Source: Thiosocius sp963753845 (GTDB lineage Bacteria > Pseudomonadota > Gammaproteobacteria > Chromatiales > Chromatiaceae). Taken from it: a stretch of DNA of 64,000 nt. The DNA lies in NCBI GenBank assembly GCA_963753845.1, contig CAVWEI010000025.1, forward strand, positions 1-64,000, given 5' to 3'. The stretch's first letter is position 1. The number at the start of each line of letters is the position of its first letter. Below are positions 63,615 to 64,000 of this stretch, one piece after another. Made by a program: the position numbers and the translations under genes. A model generated the notes under the pieces. The model saw only the letters and a list, made by a program, of their open reading frames with translations. It was not told where the DNA came from and ran no database searches.

Positions 63615-64000
63615 ATGAATGTATGCATCGTGGGCGCTGGATTTAGCGGCGCAGTTATCGCGCGGGAACTCGCTGAAAAAGGCCATAGAGTGGTGGTTGT
63701 CGATGAGCGTGCCCATATTGGGGGGAATTGCCACACCGAGAGGGATGGCAGGACCGGGGTGATGTTGCACGTTTACGGGCCACATATCTTTCACACGGAC
63801 AACGAGCGCGTTTGGGAATATATAAACCGATTCGGCACCATGATGCCCTACGTCAACCGGGTCAAAGCGGTGGCGGGTGGTCGAGTCTATTCCTTGCCTA
63901 TCAACCTTCATACAATAAACCAGTTCTTCGATCGAGCCATGTCGCCATCAGAGGCAGAGAGTTTTATCAAACAACTGGCGCGCCGTGACATAAGCGAACC
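63615..64000 (+). CDS. glf: UDP-galactopyranose mutase, N-terminal part
   Basis: The frame is open to the right edge. It starts MNVCIVGAGFSGAVIARELA with the FAD-binding GxGxxG, then VVVVDERAHIGGNCHTERDG, VYGPHIFHTDNERVWEYINR (the GPHIFHT motif of Glf) and RVYSLPINLHTINQFFDRAM. Glf interconverts UDP-galactopyranose and UDP-galactofuranose through a flavin-linked intermediate. AAAGGATG places the ribosome site tightly at the start. It provides the donor for the GlfT2-like enzymes. Confidence 0.95.
   Translation, partial: MNVCIVGAGFSGAVIARELAEKGHRVVVVDERAHIGGNCHTERDGRTGVMLHVYGPHIFHTDNERVWEYINRFGTMMPYVNRVKAVAGGRVYSLPINLHTINQFFDRAMSPSEAESFIKQLARRDISE

Noticed and set aside
1..64000. CRISPR arrays, rRNA operons, toxin-antitoxin or defence islands
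   Set aside because: No regularly spaced repeats, no rRNA sequence and no recognisable defence genes were found.

Overview
The window looks like a chromosomal segment of a moderately GC-rich proteobacterium, most likely a gammaproteobacterium. The support is the family affinities of the genes, tRNA-Leu remnants and the transposase types; no marker gene here fixes the genus. Gene density is high in the functional blocks and low between them. The spacers hold degenerate dispersed repeats and IS debris.

Region by region. 1-14.3 kb is an accessory stretch: the start of an RND-type adaptor (off the left edge), small secreted, lipoprotein and membrane genes, a LON-domain protein, a DUF4397 protein, a HExxH protein, a DUF6134-like protein and a mechanosensitive channel split by a frameshift. 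15.4-25.5 kb carries a complete-looking N-type (alternative) F1Fo-ATPase operon on the minus strand (atpDCQBEFAG, no room for atpR). It is flanked on both sides by paralogous two-helix channel-like proteins with a degenerate selectivity filter; the right-hand one is translationally coupled to pcm. A thioredoxin-DsbD/CcdA-like fusion follows.

25.8-36.6 kb is glycan and glycolipid biosynthesis. A six-gene plus-strand run (two GT4 glycosyltransferases, an SDR, an MGDG-synthase-like GT28, an SCP2-like protein and a glutamate-1-semialdehyde-aminomutase-like enzyme) has ATGA/GTGA overlaps at four of its five junctions. It is followed by a GT4, a GlfT2-like galactofuranosyltransferase and a heptosyltransferase-like GT9. 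37-42.7 kb is a break zone: a tRNA-Leu remnant split by a 161-bp MITE, a lysin-like gene fragment, a methyltransferase, a decayed integrase-type transposase and two ISL3 elements joined tail to tail, each with a divergent passenger ORF. 42.7-48 kb resumes glycan-type genes: a PaaK-like ligase coupled to a phosphodiesterase-family protein, a GT2 and a GT4.

48-61.3 kb is a graveyard. IS66, IS630, IS1380, IS91 and IS3 pieces lie among frameshifted genes: three related sulfotransferase-like genes, a GlfT2-like gene and a clan GH-A glycosidase, with one apparently intact GH43 protein. 61.4-64 kb has an intact 612-aa GlfT2-like protein and the start of glf (UDP-galactopyranose mutase). Together the right half appears to build, and once modified, a galactofuranose-containing surface glycan. 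The best candidates for something little described are the six-gene lipid/glycan operon, the ATPase flanked by paralogous channels, and the ISL3 passenger proteins.
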